64,000 nt of DNA, taken from contig NC_030677.2 of the NCBI RefSeq assembly GCF_000004195.4, positions 176,440,019-176,504,018 of the forward strand. Reading direction: 5' to 3'. Numbering within the stretch: the stretch's first letter is position 1; each line of letters opens with the position of its first letter. Below, one piece after another: positions 47,760 to 60,396 of this stretch. Both the position numbers and the translations under genes were made by a program. The notes beneath the pieces were generated by a model. The model was not told where the DNA came from. It saw nothing but the letters and a program-made list of their open reading frames with translations, and searched no databases. This DNA comes from Xenopus tropicalis. Taxonomy: Eukaryota > Chordata > Amphibia > Anura > Pipidae.

Positions 47760-47990
47760 TACCACTGTAAATATGTTGCTGCCCAGCATAAACCTACATA
47801 TGCAAACGCACGAAACGCGTCAGGCGTACTGATTTTAAACGGAGCAATAAAGTTTGAGTTATAGCGAACCTCTTGTGTTTGGAGCCTCCTTGCATATATA
47901 TGATTCTGCCTTCTCCAGCTACGGGTTCGGGGCTTTAAGCACCCGGGCCACTTCTGGACAGCGGTGAGCCTTTTGGTTTTTTCTATCTTT
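47760..47990. repeat. Dispersed repeat with ACGAAACGCGTCAGGCG motif
   Basis: GCACGAAACGCGTCAGGCGT, GGAGCAATAAAGTTTGAG and GAGCCTCCTTGCATATAT form a familiar amphibian repeat arrangement. Family not assigned. Confidence 0.4.
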
Positions 47991-48123
47991 ATATGATGAA
48001 AGCGGAATTGACTGTTTTGGGGTCCTAGTTGGAGATAGACTCAAGGTATATACACCCGGGGTCTCCATGCGGTACTTGGTACGAATAACTTCAACTACAG
48101 TATCTCTCTATCCCATTACTTAA

Positions 48124-48495
48124 GGTCCCCATACACTATAACATCCGCTCGCTTGGCCAAGCGAGCGGATCTTTACCCGATATCCCCACCTACGGGTGGG
48201 CGATATCGGATAGCAAGTGGCTTAAAAAAAAAATAATCCGACCGTTTGGCCCTGGGGCCAAACGATTGGATTACATTTGCGGCCATGGGCAGTCGGTTCG
48301 GGGACCGCATCAACGAGCCGATGCGGTCCCCGATCCGACTGGATTTTCTAACCTGGCCGATCGATATCTGGCCAACTTCAGGCCAGATATCGGTTGGCCA
48401 GGATGCTCGTTTCTTCCCATACACGGGCCGATTAGCTGCCGAATCGGTCCAAGGGACCGATATCGGCAGCTTCTATCGGCCCGTGTATGGGGGCC
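48124..48495. mobile_element. GC-rich multi-palindrome MITE
   Basis: TTAA on the left (48120-48123) and TTTA on the right. Outer ends GGTCCCCATACACT and GTGTATGGGGGCC. Inside are several separate perfect or near-perfect palindromes (CCGCTCGCTTGGCCAAGCGA, GTTTGGCCCTGGGGCCAAAC, ATCTGGCCAACTTC..GGCCAGAT, CGGTCCAAGGGACCG), giving a chain of hairpins. Decayed relatives lie at 1500-1725 and 38400-38610. Confidence 0.75.
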
Positions 48496-49870
48496 TTTAG
48501 AGCGCCTTAATTAACTAATTTATTATTTAACATTATTTACTTTTTATAATTTATTCCTTCGTTTTAGTGCAGCATAAACCTACAATTTAAGTCATTCCGG
48601 GAATTTTCATATAATGTAATTGAGAGCAATCCATAAATGCAAATGTTTTTATAAAGTCCCCTTGTAGAGATTGACTCATTCAGCCAATAGGTGGGGAAAG
48701 CCCATTTGGCAGTGTCTGAGGAATATGTTGAGACTAGAGATCTTAATCCTGACATATTTGTTTTAGAACAGTTCTTCCATACTTTGTCACCTGCAAACCA
48801 ATAAGAAGAGGCTAATAACTTCATTTATGTTTTTTTGGAGGGGTCAGGTACCAAGAAGTGCATCATTTAAAATGGATTTAAACCCTAACATACAGTTTTT
48901 CCTATTGAAAAAACGATTACTCTAAGCTACTCTACAGTCACCATTCTTTAGAAATTTACAATTATTTTAAAGTTATTCGTAAATGGAATTACAATTGTAG
49001 GAACAGCGTTGAAGAAGCCAGCTAAAGCTAGAAACATGCAAGGTATTGTGGGAAACGGAGTCTTGGCTGGAGAAGATCTCTGCTGCATTTGTTTGGGAAG
49101 TGCAGACTGGTACAGAAAAATATTGCTTTGAACTGCAATAACATTTGCAAATAACTTTAAAACCACTGAACATTATTTAATTAAAATATATTAAAAAGTT
49201 TCTTTGAATTAAATTCTAAATTATATTTTGGGGTTTACATCCTCTTGAACTTGAAGTTATTTTGTGGCCACATTTCTGGAAGCTGTCTGAGTTCTGTTCA
49301 AAATAATGTTCCGATGTGATGTCTTCTCCAATGTCTGAAGCCCTTTAGGATTTATATATCAGTAGTGTAGGAAAGAAGCAGGTGGTGAATCATAGATAAT
49401 ACTCCTTTGCCACTTAGGTTTCTTTTATACTTTCTTTCATGCTGTCTAAAAGGAATTCCAATAAGGCTCTGATCCTGAGTGTAGGAGAGTGTGAATTAAA
49501 TGTTTAACCTGGTAATAACAGAAATGTTCCATCTGAGGAAAACTATGTTTGGGAAGATGCCATTAAGCTAGCACATGAAGCTGGGCAGCTGGGAATCTCA
49601 CACTGTTATCATTTCCAGAAGAGGGTAAACTTTGCGGCAATAGCCCTTTTTTGGCTTCAGTAAAGCTCAGAAATGTTTTCTGCAAATCTTCTAATATCCC
49701 CATTGATATTTAAATGTTATCCTCAGTGCACAATTCCACCTGCACTCTACCCAGTTGAATACAATTGTACATACTCTGCCAAGCAGGGACACTCAGTCTT
49801 TTTAACCTTAATGTCCCTAATGCTGGATAGTTGGCTTTGTCCCAAATTCAGCTAAATAACAAGATATTTA

Positions 49871-50197
49871 GGGCTCTGGGACATGGGGAGATTAGTCGCC
49901 CGCGACAAATCTCCCTGTTCGCGGGAGACTAATCTCCCCGAGTTGCCATCAGTTGCCAATCCACCGGCGACAATGTAAGTCGCCGGTGGGATGGCACACG
50001 CGGCAGCGTGATTTTGGCAAATCGCCGAAAATGCCTCGCAAGGCAACTTCGGAGATTTGCCGAAATCGCCTGAGCAGCATGTGCCATCCCACCGGCGACT
50101 TACATTGTCGCTGGTGGGATGGCAATTCAGGGAGATTAGTCACCCGCGAACAGGGAGATTTGTCGCGGGCGACTAATCTCCCCGTGTGCCAGAGCCC
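49871..50197. mobile_element. GGGCTCTGG-type fold-back MITE, copy 4
   Basis: 327 bp with TTTA left and TTAA right (50198-50201). Long form with the central GATTTTGGCAAATCGCCGAA and TTCGGAGATTTGCCGAAATC arms. Confidence 0.88.
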
Positions 50198-50201
50198 TTA
50201 A

Positions 50202-52490
50202 ACTTGAGTATTTTAAGATGGGGTTACCATTAGGAGTGTAAATAGAAGCAAGTATAGCCTAAAAGGATTCATTGTTTGAAAATATTGCTAAACCTCTTCA
50301 GTAACACTAAGGTTCATTTGAAAGGGTTGAACTTAATGGAGTTTTGTCTTTTTTTTTAACCTAAATTATGTAAATGTATCTATGTAAAACCTCTATTAAA
50401 CAACTTTAGCACAGGTTCATTTTCAATCATTCATATGTTTGTTTATAATATTTTATAGCGTGGAAATAGTAAGTGCCCCATTGTCAGGCATTTAAACTTC
50501 TTTACACTATGGTTTATTAATCTGAATTATATTAATTAGATCAAAAACATTCATTTGAATTAATTTATTATACCAATTTATATGCAGCCTAAAACTAGAG
50601 CCCAATTGTGTGGTACATAGCCACGTGAAAGGATACAATTATTATTTGACATATTCTCACACATGATAGTGTGTCTCCAGAATGTCCTGTTACCTGTTTG
50701 CATGTTCAGACTTCTAAAAGGCATGCTCTTGATTGTTGTTGGTGATTAGTGAATTTTTTCAGCAGGTACTAATTTGTGGCAAATTTCCCCATTGGCAAAT
50801 TTTTCGTGAAACTGCTATGAAAATTTGCCACGAAAAAAATATGCCAAAAAAGTTGAACGCATAAAAAGTAGCGTGCCTAAAAATAGTTGTGTGAGACAAA
50901 AGGCCCCTAGACTGTAATGTACTTTTATATTTCAAGAAAGCATTGATTTTAGGTGGATTTGCTCTCATAGTAGGAGGCCTGCTTTGTTAGACTGTAATCT
51001 ACTTAGGCTACAGCTTTCTTGGTGATGGTATTCTGGAATACTGGGCAGATCATGGTGATTCTGGTTCTGGAAGAGAGGTAGTAATGGCCAAGACTGAGGC
51101 CTAGAAACTTGGCTAAATCTTCTGCATCATCTAGATCTAGAAGCTAGAGTTGGTAGCTGTCTTTCAGAATGGAATGGAAAAGCCCCATTTGTATTTAATT
51201 TTTAAAAGTGTGCACATGGTTTTAATAGTACACACAAAAGATATTTTCTGCACATATGACAAAAAAGAAATTAGAGGGAGCATTGATCTATTGTTCTCAA
51301 TTTTATAGACAGGGATCCAGAACCATGTGTGTGTACCCAAAGAATGTGGGTATTATTTAGGATTATTGTCTTCTACATTGCAAAACTGTAATGTTTTCAT
51401 CTTTGACTACAAATATTTCCAATGACTACAGCTGGAATCACTAACATTTTGCAAAAGTGTGGTTGAAATATTTATAATACTCGAGTAAAGGCCAAGTCTG
51501 CATCTATCCGGTCACTTGAATCCATGACAGTCGAATGAATATCTATAGAGTCAAAATGCAACTGATGGTGTATTATTGAAAATCAAGAGTATCTACATAA
51601 AAGGAATATCAAACAATGATAGCTGACACTGAAGTAACCTCGCTATCCTAAACACAGACTGGCTTTATAAATAAATGCCTGGGACTGGTTCAGCATTACA
51701 TTTGCTCACATATGGCCGAGACCTTGTGATGTTGCCATAGTTCTATATGATTGGGATTTATTTCTGTGGTTTCGCTGTGCTCCATCAGATTTATCCAAAG
51801 TATTGGGACATCAATTTTTCTTTTTCTCCTGTCATTTACTTGCTCTGTTAAGTCTTTGTTCGTGCAGACTCGTGAAACATTAGACGCATGTATGGCATGT
51901 TTATTGCATCTGGCTCACATTCATCTTAAAATTTAGGTGCCAAGTGTCTAATTACATTTTATCATTATCATAATACATATTTGCCAGATCATAAATAGTT
52001 TTCTGTAGTCTGGGTATTATGTTTATTAACACAAAATCTGCAGATCAGCATTCCGTTAAGGGAGATTATTCAGCTATGCTATGCCCACATGAGAACTGGT
52101 ACACTCCATGTCAGCATTGATTAGTGTTCTGATGGCAGTTCTAGCCATACGAGCAAGCACATCAGGTAATTACTGGGTAAAACAGTGGGCAATCAGTTGC
52201 CTAATGGTAATTTAATCACTTTGAGTTGCTACACTATGGATATGTAATGTATATGCTTTACCACTGGTGATTCACATAAATCCCAGTAGGAATTTAACTT
52301 TGGATTATTTGTTGACCCCACACTGGCGACAAAACATCCTATTTGCTATTTCCCTGAATTGCTAAATCAGTTGTTCCTAAATTGTGCTGCTTGACTCCCT
52401 GTGGTAATTATAACATAAGGTTGGATTAACTTACATACATATTGCCTTTCCTTCCACAATGATTTTTTGTTTTATAAGCACAAAATATGT
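50202..52490. other. lix1: lix1 intron 1, middle part
   Basis: Apart from a repeat end at 50320-50385 (GGTTGAACTTAATGGAG), no recognised element or exon. Confidence 0.4.
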
Positions 52491-52494
52491 TTTT

Positions 52495-53065
52495 CTACAT
52501 AGTAACATAGTAAGCTAGGTTGAAAAAAGACACTTGTCTATACATAACCTGCATAACTGCTAGTTGATCCAGAGGAAAGCAAAGAAACCTATCTGAAGCC
52601 TCTCTAATTTGCCTTAGAAGGGAAAAAATTCCTTCCTGATTCCAAGATGGCAATCGGACCAGTCCCTGGATAAACTTGTACTAAGAGCTATTTTCAGTAA
52701 TCCTGTATTTTCTCACTCTTTTCTCACAAAGCCATCCAAACCCTTGTTGAAGCTATCTAATGTATCAGCCAGTATGACTGATTTAGGGAGAGAATTCCAC
52801 AACTTCCACAAATTCTTTCTGAATATTTAGACAGAACCTCCTTTCTTCTAATCGGAATGGATGCCCTTGTGTCAGTTGTCGGGACCAACTGGTAAATAAG
52901 ACATTAGAAAGGTTATTATATGATCCCCTTATATATTTATACATAGTTATCATGTCACCCCTTAAGCACCTCCTCTAAAGTGTAAATGACCCCAACTTGA
53001 GCAGTCTTTCTTCCTGAGACTTGCCATTCCCTTCACCAGCTTAGATTCCCTTCTTTCTGGCTTCT
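52495..53065. repeat. Long high-copy frog repeat
   Basis: Begins CTACATAGTAACATAGTAAG and includes TAACTGCTAGTTGATCCAGA, TTCCTTCCTGATTCCAAGAT, GGCAATCGGACCAGTCCCTG and TCATGTCACCCCTTAAGC. I recognise this combination as one of the most abundant interspersed sequences of frog genomes. I did not establish whether it is a LINE 3' end or another class. Confidence 0.6.
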
Positions 53066-53089
53066 CCAGTTTAGGTTCATTTTGTAGCA

Positions 53090-53102
53090 CCCCCCCCCCC
53101 CT
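53090..53102. repeat. Poly-C tract
   Basis: A run of about 13 C after TTTTGTAGCA. Confidence 0.85.
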
Positions 53103-53104
53103 TA

Positions 53105-55035
53105 ATTCAGAGACAAAATATATTGTTATACTATAAAAAAAGAGAGTAATAATAGCAAGTAGCAGTCCCTGAATGAAACCTAATTGCCATGCCATGGTTA
53201 CAGATAATTGAAAATATGCCTGCAGCATTCACTCTTTTATAGTACCAGGCAGTGCCGGGTCACAGTGGAAGGGTGCCCTACACAAAGCTGGTCGGGATTT
53301 CCCAGCCTCTCCCCACTCTAGTGATGAGCTTGCCAGGACCAGGGACCAGACCCTTTCTTTCTCTCACTCACCCACAGACTAGTAGTAGGCAGACAGAACA
53401 GCAGAAGAAGTATGCCCAGCTACCCCTCATCATTGCGCCCTAGGCACATGCCTCTTCTGCTTACCCCTAGTTGTGGACCTGGTAGCAGAAATATCCAACA
53501 TTAAATAAGCATTCAATCCCATATTTCATCCTAATTGGCTTTTTGACTGCCCCCACTCCATTCACTGGACTAGGTCCCCAGAGGGAGGTCATCTCCACCG
53601 TTTAGGAACCACTTGTTTACACCTAAAAGATGCAGTATTTATCAGTCAACTAAGCTACTAAGCACATAAAGCTCTATGTTGGGATCATTTTGAGATGGCA
53701 TAATATTATGGCTACCAGTCACATTGTTATATCACTTTTATCAACAAAACGTCTACAATACATTTTCTAGTCTGAGGCAATTTAACAGCTTCACAGGGTC
53801 TTGCTTTAAGTTACAGCTCATAATGGGACACAGCTGTAGCAGGGTGCACTTATGATTTTTATGTTTAAATGATATGGTTTTACTGATTATGTGCCATAGA
53901 TTGATTTAAGAAATGTAATCTAGCCTTAGAAGCCCTTTCACAAAAGAATTTCTTTATGTAATAGATTTCATATTGGATTTTCAACTCCAAATGCTTCTCT
54001 TGTGGTCTCCATTGTCTACATTTTAATTCTTTTGGTTGTGGCTCCCTTATAAAGTGATATAAATAATTCCCTTTGGCACTGCTGTCTCATATAAAGGATA
54101 GGACAAGCTAGGTGTTATAATCCTAGCACTTGCATACATCAATCATATGTGTGTCTGTTAAGAATCCATGAGACATCTCTGACTCTAGAGAATAATTAAT
54201 GTCAGGGGCCTGTTCAGCAGATCCTAGAGCACATTTAGATGTTTTATCCATGACAGAGACCTTTATTCCAACATGTCAGCAAGCAATGTCTTTGTCTTTT
54301 CTGTGGATCATCTCTTCATTTTTCATGTTGGCCCAGTTATATTACATTTGTACAACATTGACAAACACTCATCAATTTATTTTAGAAAACAGGCTCTTTA
54401 AAATTGCAGTTACCCTGTATATACTTTGGAGAACCATATGTTAAAAATTATGTTGATCCAAGATGTCTATTTTGCCTACTTCCACTGCACTGGGGCTCAG
54501 GAAAACCAAGTGACCCATCCAAGAGCTTAAGATCTGACATATGATTCTCACAGCAAGACCTAGTATCAATTTGTTTCACAGTGAGAGTCCTTGTGTTTGA
54601 GCATGGTGTTCTTCATGCTGTGATTGGGGCATGTCCCTGTGGTCTTTTAAAAGTCGACAGATTAAGTGGTTTTGCATATACTGAGCTTGGAGCGAGCAGG
54701 AGATGGGAAAAAACAAAGCATTTATTCATATAGTGCCTACAGATTTATACAGTGCTTTACAGAGATAGTTCATCATTCGGTCCTTGCCCTGTGTATCTTA
54801 CAATCTAAGGTCCCTATTACATGCACAAATTAGGATCAACAGCTGAATGGATTTACCAATATGTTTGATTGTAATATGCCCCCTTTAAGCAGCTTCCAAC
54901 TGGAATAGACTGTAAATTCTTCAGGACAGGGTTCTCATTCCAACTGTGTATTGAAACTCAAGGCACATGCATTTGTTTTCACTGTTCGTAATAGATGTAC
55001 CCCTGTTTGTGTTATGCCTTTGAAAATATTGACTA
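53105..55035. other. lix1: lix1 intron 1, no gene
   Basis: Unassigned except for a repeat fragment at about 54740-54950 (AGTGCTTTACAGAGATAG, CTTACAATCTAAGGTCCCTA). Confidence 0.4.
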
Positions 55036-55158
55036 CACTTAGGGGCACATTTACTAATCCACGAACGTCCGAAAAGCGTCCGAATGCGTTTTTTCGTAAT
55101 GATCGGTATTTTGCGACTTTTTTGCAAATTGTTGCGAATTTTTCGAGCGCTCAATACG

Positions 55159-55373
55159 AAAAAGTCGCGACAATTCGCGAAAGTCATAATGGCTATGAAA
55201 AAGTCGCGACAATTCACAAAAGTCATAATGACTATGAAAAAGTCACAACAATTCACGAAAGTCATAATGGCTATGAAAAGTCGCGACAATTCACGAAAGT
55301 CATAATGGCTATGAAAAAGTCGCGACAATTCACGAAATTTGTAATGGCTATGAAAAAGTCGCAACAATTTATG
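55159..55373 (+). repeat. 39-bp tandem repeat in the transposon arm
   Basis: About 5.5 copies of a unit starting AAAAAGTCGCGACAATTCRC and continuing GAAAGTCATAATGGCTATG. Because 39 is divisible by three, both strands stay open, which creates false long frames. Confidence 0.9.
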
Positions 55374-55689
55374 AAAAAAGTCGTGACGGTGAGGAAAAAA
55401 ACGCAAAAAATACAAAAAAGTCGCAAAATGTTCATTTTCCAATCCGAATTTTTCTCATTCGGATTTGGATTTGTGGATTAGTAAAGTACGAGTTTGAATC
55501 ATCCATAAAATTTGGATTCGATACAATAATTTCTGATGATCGCAAATATCACAAAAATGCTTATGACAAAAACGTATCAGTCACAATAATATTGTATTGG
55601 CGATCCGAAAGTCACAAAATTTTCGTATCCAAACGATCATAAATGGCGGGAAAAACTTCCTGACTTTGAACCTTCTGTGCATGATTTTG

Positions 55690-58334
55690 GAAGCCTCCCA
55701 TAGGAATCAATGGCACTCTGCAGCTCCAACCTGGCCCAAGGAAAGTCTCCCATAGGGCTCAATGGCACTCTGCAGCTCCAACCTGGCCCAAGGAAAGTCT
55801 CCCATAGGACTCAATGGCACTCTGCAGCTCCAACCTGGCCCAAGGAAAGTCTCCCATAGGGCTCAATGGCACTCTGCAGCTCCAACCTGGCCCAAGGAAA
55901 GTCTCCCATAGGACTCAATGGCACTCTGCAGCTCCAACCTGGCCCAAGGAAAGTCTCCCATAGGGCTCAATGGCACTCTGCAGCTCCAACCCGGCCCAAG
56001 GAAAGTCTCCCATAGGGCTCAATGGCACTCTGCAGCTCCAACCTGGCCCAAGGAAAGTCTCCCATAGGGCTCAATGGCACTCTGCAGCTCCAACCTGGCC
56101 CAAGGAAAGTCTCCCATAGGGCTCAATGGCACTCTGCAGCTCCAACCTGGCCCAAGGAAAGTCTCCCATAGGACTCAATGGCACTCTGCAGCTCCAACCT
56201 GGCCCAAGGAAAGTCTCCCATAGGACTCAATGGCACTCTGCAGCTCCAACCCGGCCCAAGGAAAGTCTCCCATAGGGCTCAATGGCACTCTGCAGCTCCA
56301 ACCCGGCCCAAGGAAAGTCTCCCATAGGGCTCAATGGCACTCTGCAGCTCCAACCCGGCCCAAGGAAAGTCTCCCATAGGACTCAATGGCACTCTGCAGC
56401 TCCAACCTGGCCCAAGGAAAGTCTCCCATAGGACTCAATGGCACTCTGCAGCTCCAACCCGGCCCAAGGAAAGTCTCCCATAGGGCTCAATGGCACTCTG
56501 CAGCTCCAACCTGGCCCAAGGAAAGTCTCCCATAGGGCTCAATGGCACTCTGCAGCTCCAACTTGGCCCAAGGAAAGTCTCCCATAGGGCTCAATGGCAC
56601 TCTGCAGCTCCAACCCGGCCCAAGGAAAGTCTCCCATAGGAATCAATGGCACTCTGCAGCTCCAACCCGGCCCAAGGAAAGTCTCCCATAGGGCTCAATG
56701 GCACTCTGCAGCTCCAACCCGGCCCAAGGAAAGTCTCCCATAGGGCTCAATGGCACTCTGCAGCTCCAACCCGGCCCAAGGAAAGTCTCCCATAGGAATC
56801 AATGGCACTCTGCAGCTCCAACCTGGCCCAAGGAAAGTCTCCCATAGGGCTCAATGGCACTCTGCAGCTCCAACCTGGCCCAAGGAAAGTCTCCCATAGG
56901 GCTCAATGGCACTCTGCAGCTCCAACCTGGCCCAAGGAAAGTCTCCCATAGGGCTCAATGGCACTCTGCAGCTCCAACCCGGCCCAAGGAAAGTCTCCCA
57001 TAGGGCTCAATGGCACTCTGCAGCTCCAACCCGGCCCAAGGAAAGTCTCCCATAGGGCTCAATGGCACTCTGCAGCTCCAACCCGGCCCAAGGAAAGTCT
57101 CCCATAGGACTCAATGGCACTCTGCAGCTCCAACCTGGCCCAAGGAAAGTCTCCCATAGGACTCAATGGCACTCTGCAGCTCCAACCCGGCCCAAGGAAA
57201 GTCTCCCATAGGGCTCAATGGCACTCTGCAGCTCCAACCTGGCCCAAGGAAAGTCTCCCATAGGGCTCAATGGCACTCTGCAGCTCCAACTTGGCCCAAG
57301 GAAAGTCTCCCATAGGGCTCAATGGCACTCTGCAGCTCCAACCCGGCCCAAGGAAAGTCTCCCATAGGAATCAATGGCACTCTGCAGCTCCAACCCGGCC
57401 CAAGGAAAGTCTCCCATAGGGCTCAATGGCACTCTGCAGCTCCAACCCGGCCCAAGGAAAGTCTCCCATAGGGCTCAATGGCACTCTGCAGCTCCAACCC
57501 GGCCCAAGGAAAGTCTCCCATAGGAATCAATGGCACTCTGCAGCTCCAACCTGGCCCAAGGAAAGTCTCCCATAGGGCTCAATGGCACTCTGCAGCTCCA
57601 ACCTGGCCCAAGGAAAGTCTCCCATAGGGCTCAATGGCACTCTGCAGCTCCAACCTGGCCCAAGGAAAGTCTCCCATAGGGCTCAATGGCACTCTGCAGC
57701 TCCAACCCGGCCCAAGGAAAGTCTCCCATAGGGCTCAATGGCACTCTGCAGCTCCAACCCGGCCCAAGGAAAGTCTCCCATAGGGCTCAATGGCACTCTG
57801 CAGCTCCAACCCGGCCCAAGGAAAGTCTCCGATAGGGCTCAATGGCACTCTGCAGCTCCAACCCGGCCCAAGGAAAGTCTCCCATAGGGCTCAATGGCAC
57901 TCTGCAGCTCCAACCTGGCCCAAGGAAAGTCTCCCATAGGGCTCAATGGCACTCTGCAGCTCCAACCTGGCCCAAGGGAAGTCTCCCATAGGGCTCAATG
58001 GCACTCTGCAGCTCCAACCCAGCCCAAGGAAAGTCTCCCATAGGGCTCAATGGCACTCTGCAGCTCCAACCCAGCCCAAGGAAAGTCTCCCATAGGGCTC
58101 AATGGCACTCTGCAGCTCCAACCTGGCCCAAGGAAAGTCTCCCATAGGGCTCAATGGCACTCTGCAGTTCCAACCCAGCCCAAGGAAAGTCTCCCATAGG
58201 GCTCAATGGCACTCTGCAGCTCCAACCTGGCCCAAGGAAAGTCTCCCATAGGGCTCAATGGCACTCTGCAGCTCCAACCCGGCCCAAGGAAAGTCTCCCA
58301 TAGGGCTCAATGGCACTCTGCAGCTCCAACCTGG
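55690..58334 (-). repeat. 52-bp satellite array, about 51 units, with higher-order repeat
   Basis: The unit on the plus strand begins CCCATAGGGCTCAATGGCAC and runs on with TCTGCAGCTCCAACCTGGCC. Variants at two positions (GGGCTC/GGACTC/GGAATC and ACCTGG/ACCCGG/ACTTGG) give each unit a barcode. The series for units starting at 56269-56996 is repeated exactly in 56997-57724, a 14-unit (728-bp) duplication. Confidence 0.95.
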
Positions 58335-58532
58335 AAACTGAGGAAAGCCACGATACCGAAGCTTGAATGAATTCGAAACTTTCGTACTCGGCGCGACAAT
58401 ACGACTTTGTTGCACAAATTTTGTCGCAAAGTACGAAAAAGTCGTGCTAAGGTACGAAAAGGTTGCAGAAAATACGCTCAGTATGAAAAAGTCGGATTCG
58501 GACCGATCATACTTTAATAAATCTGCCCCTTA

Positions 58533-58729
58533 GGGGCCTGTTTATTATGCTGTGTAAAACTAAATTGGCAAAAAACATAATAAGCTGTGTAAAATGGCTT
58601 TATTTAGGTGTGTTTTATTTTACACCATCCATCTTGTGGAAGTCCCGCTTTAATAAAAATGCATAAAATTATGCGGTTTTTACCTGGCAAGCCTGGCAAA
58701 GCCTGGTAATAATAAAACAAATCTGCCCC
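58533..58729. mobile_element. MITE abutting the satellite transposon
   Basis: Ends GGGGCCTGTTTATTATGC and ATAAAACAAATCTGCCCC with TTA on both sides (58530-58532, 58730-58732). The left TTA is shared with the neighbouring element. Confidence 0.65.
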
Positions 58730-58739
58730 TTACTGTGCT

Positions 58740-60060
58740 ATAAAAATAAATGTAATACATTTCATTAAGGGCCTTTTTACCTATTATAGACAAACGTTGT
58801 ACAGACTGGTTCAAAAATGACCAAGCTGGTGATATTATCTTCCTGTTTTTATTCTAACCATACAGATGGAGAACGGAATCCAAACAATTCAATTTTTACA
58901 AGACAAACAATGATACAATTGTTGCATAGAGAGTGAGTTTACATGTGATTGTGTGGGTTTAACAGGGTTACTTTAAATAACATTTGTGTGACGGCTCTGT
59001 TTGCAGAAAGAGTATAAGAAATATAAGATTCCTAGCTGGCAACATGGTCAGATTAAAGCTAATGACCAATATGAAGTGACTGATATTGCTAAATGTGGCT
59101 GTATGACAAGTGCAATTAGGAAATCAATATTGTTTTACCTTGTTTAAGAGACGCAGGGTAAATAGAAAAGGTAATGGAGTGTGTCCTGGTTTGAACTGAG
59201 TATTAGGGATTTTTTCAAAGAAAACAGTGCAGTTAATTTTATGTGTGTAGTATATACTATTAATCAAGTGGAGGAGGTTTAGCTTTTAGCATGGATACCA
59301 AAGATTGCATATTTGTGCCAAGTTTAATCACAGGGGAATTTTTCTACTGACAATATAACTGGTGTAACTTAAGCACCAGTACGTCAAAGGGAATTGTCTT
59401 TAATTTACAGGATAAGAATTTCATGTCCCTGTTAAACTCCAACCATAAAAGGTGTTCCTTTGGATCTTGCTAATAAAATTTGGTGTACTTGGATGGGATC
59501 TGGGTTCGTACAAGTGATCATGGTGTTAAATAGTGCCAGCACTTTACGCAGTGTCTTACAATAATATTATAACAAACAGAGATCTTGCAATATATTAACA
59601 ATCCAGAATGAAATGTAGAATTACAGTGCATGTATTCATAATAAATGAAGCTGAAATGTTACATGCCTCAAAAGAGCTTTCTGCGGAAATCCCCCAACAA
59701 TAGCAAGAGCACGGCTTTGGTTAGAAGTAGATGGTACTGAGGGAATTGCTCCTTAAAAGCTGAAATGAACAATACAACTCCTGAAACTCTTGTACTAAGA
59801 ACATAATCATGTAAGATACAAATAATTTTTGTTTTATTTTTGTTGTGAGCGAGCAGCATTTAATATTTCTAAGAGTAGAACACGAATATAGAAGAGCCTT
59901 TTATTTGATTATAATAGTTAGCATAGTTTCTGCTGTTTTTGAACCCTTGACACAGACATTAGCTGCAAAACCTAGAACAATGTTTTTCAGACTTTTTCTG
60001 TTTATCAGGGTCCCTATTTGCTCATAACAAGGTTACAGATACAGCAAAACAAACATTCAG
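58740..60060. other. lix1: lix1 intron 1, unassigned
   Basis: AT-rich, no exon or named repeat. Confidence 0.4.
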
Positions 60061-60069
60061 TGGTACTTA

Positions 60070-60396
60070 GGGCTCTGGCACACGGGGAAATTAGTCGCCA
60101 GCGACAAATCTCCCTGTTCGCGGGCGACTAATCTTCCCGAGTTGCCATCAGTTGCCATCCCACCGGCGACAATGTAAGTCGCCGGTGGGATGGCACAAGA
60201 GGCAGCACGATTTCGGCAAATTGCCGAAAATGCCTCGTGAGGCAACTTCGACGATTTGCCGAAATCACCTGCGCAGCATGTGCCATCCCATCGGCGACTT
60301 ACATTGTCACCGGTGGGATGGCAATTCGGGGAGATTAGTCGCCCGCGAACAGGGAGATTTGTCACTGGCGACTAATCTCCCCGTGTGCCAGAGCCC
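60070..60396. mobile_element. GGGCTCTGG-type fold-back MITE, copy 5
   Basis: 327 bp, CTTA on the left and TTAA on the right (60397-60400). The same length and layout as copy 4, including the duplicated GTTGCCATCAGTTGCCATC near its left side, so copies 4 and 5 are a subfamily. Confidence 0.88.

Larger units (their letters stand above)
55042..58529 (-). mobile_element. Satellite-bearing DNA transposon, copy 2 (3.5 kb)
   Basis: Bounded by TTA at 55039-55041 and 58530-58532. The ends GGGGCACATTTACTAATC and AATAAATCTGCCCC are inverted. The left arm has an extra 39-bp tandem repeat. About 51 copies of the 52-bp satellite fill 55690-58334, reversed relative to copy 1. The right arm (58335-58529) is rich in TACGAAAAAGTCG. 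No transposase, so it is non-autonomous. Confidence 0.8.

Noticed and set aside
54921..55481. Overlapping frames of 173 and 176 codons on opposite strands
   Set aside because: They are created by the 39-bp tandem repeat (a multiple of three, lacking stops on both strands) within a transposon arm.
55690..58334. CRISPR-like regular direct repeats
   Set aside because: The 52-bp units are contiguous with no unique spacers, and the DNA is eukaryotic. It is a satellite.
58203..58415. 70-codon minus-strand frame, and 13697-13939 on the plus strand
   Set aside because: Satellite and arm translations. The 52-bp unit is not divisible by three, so frames drift and break.
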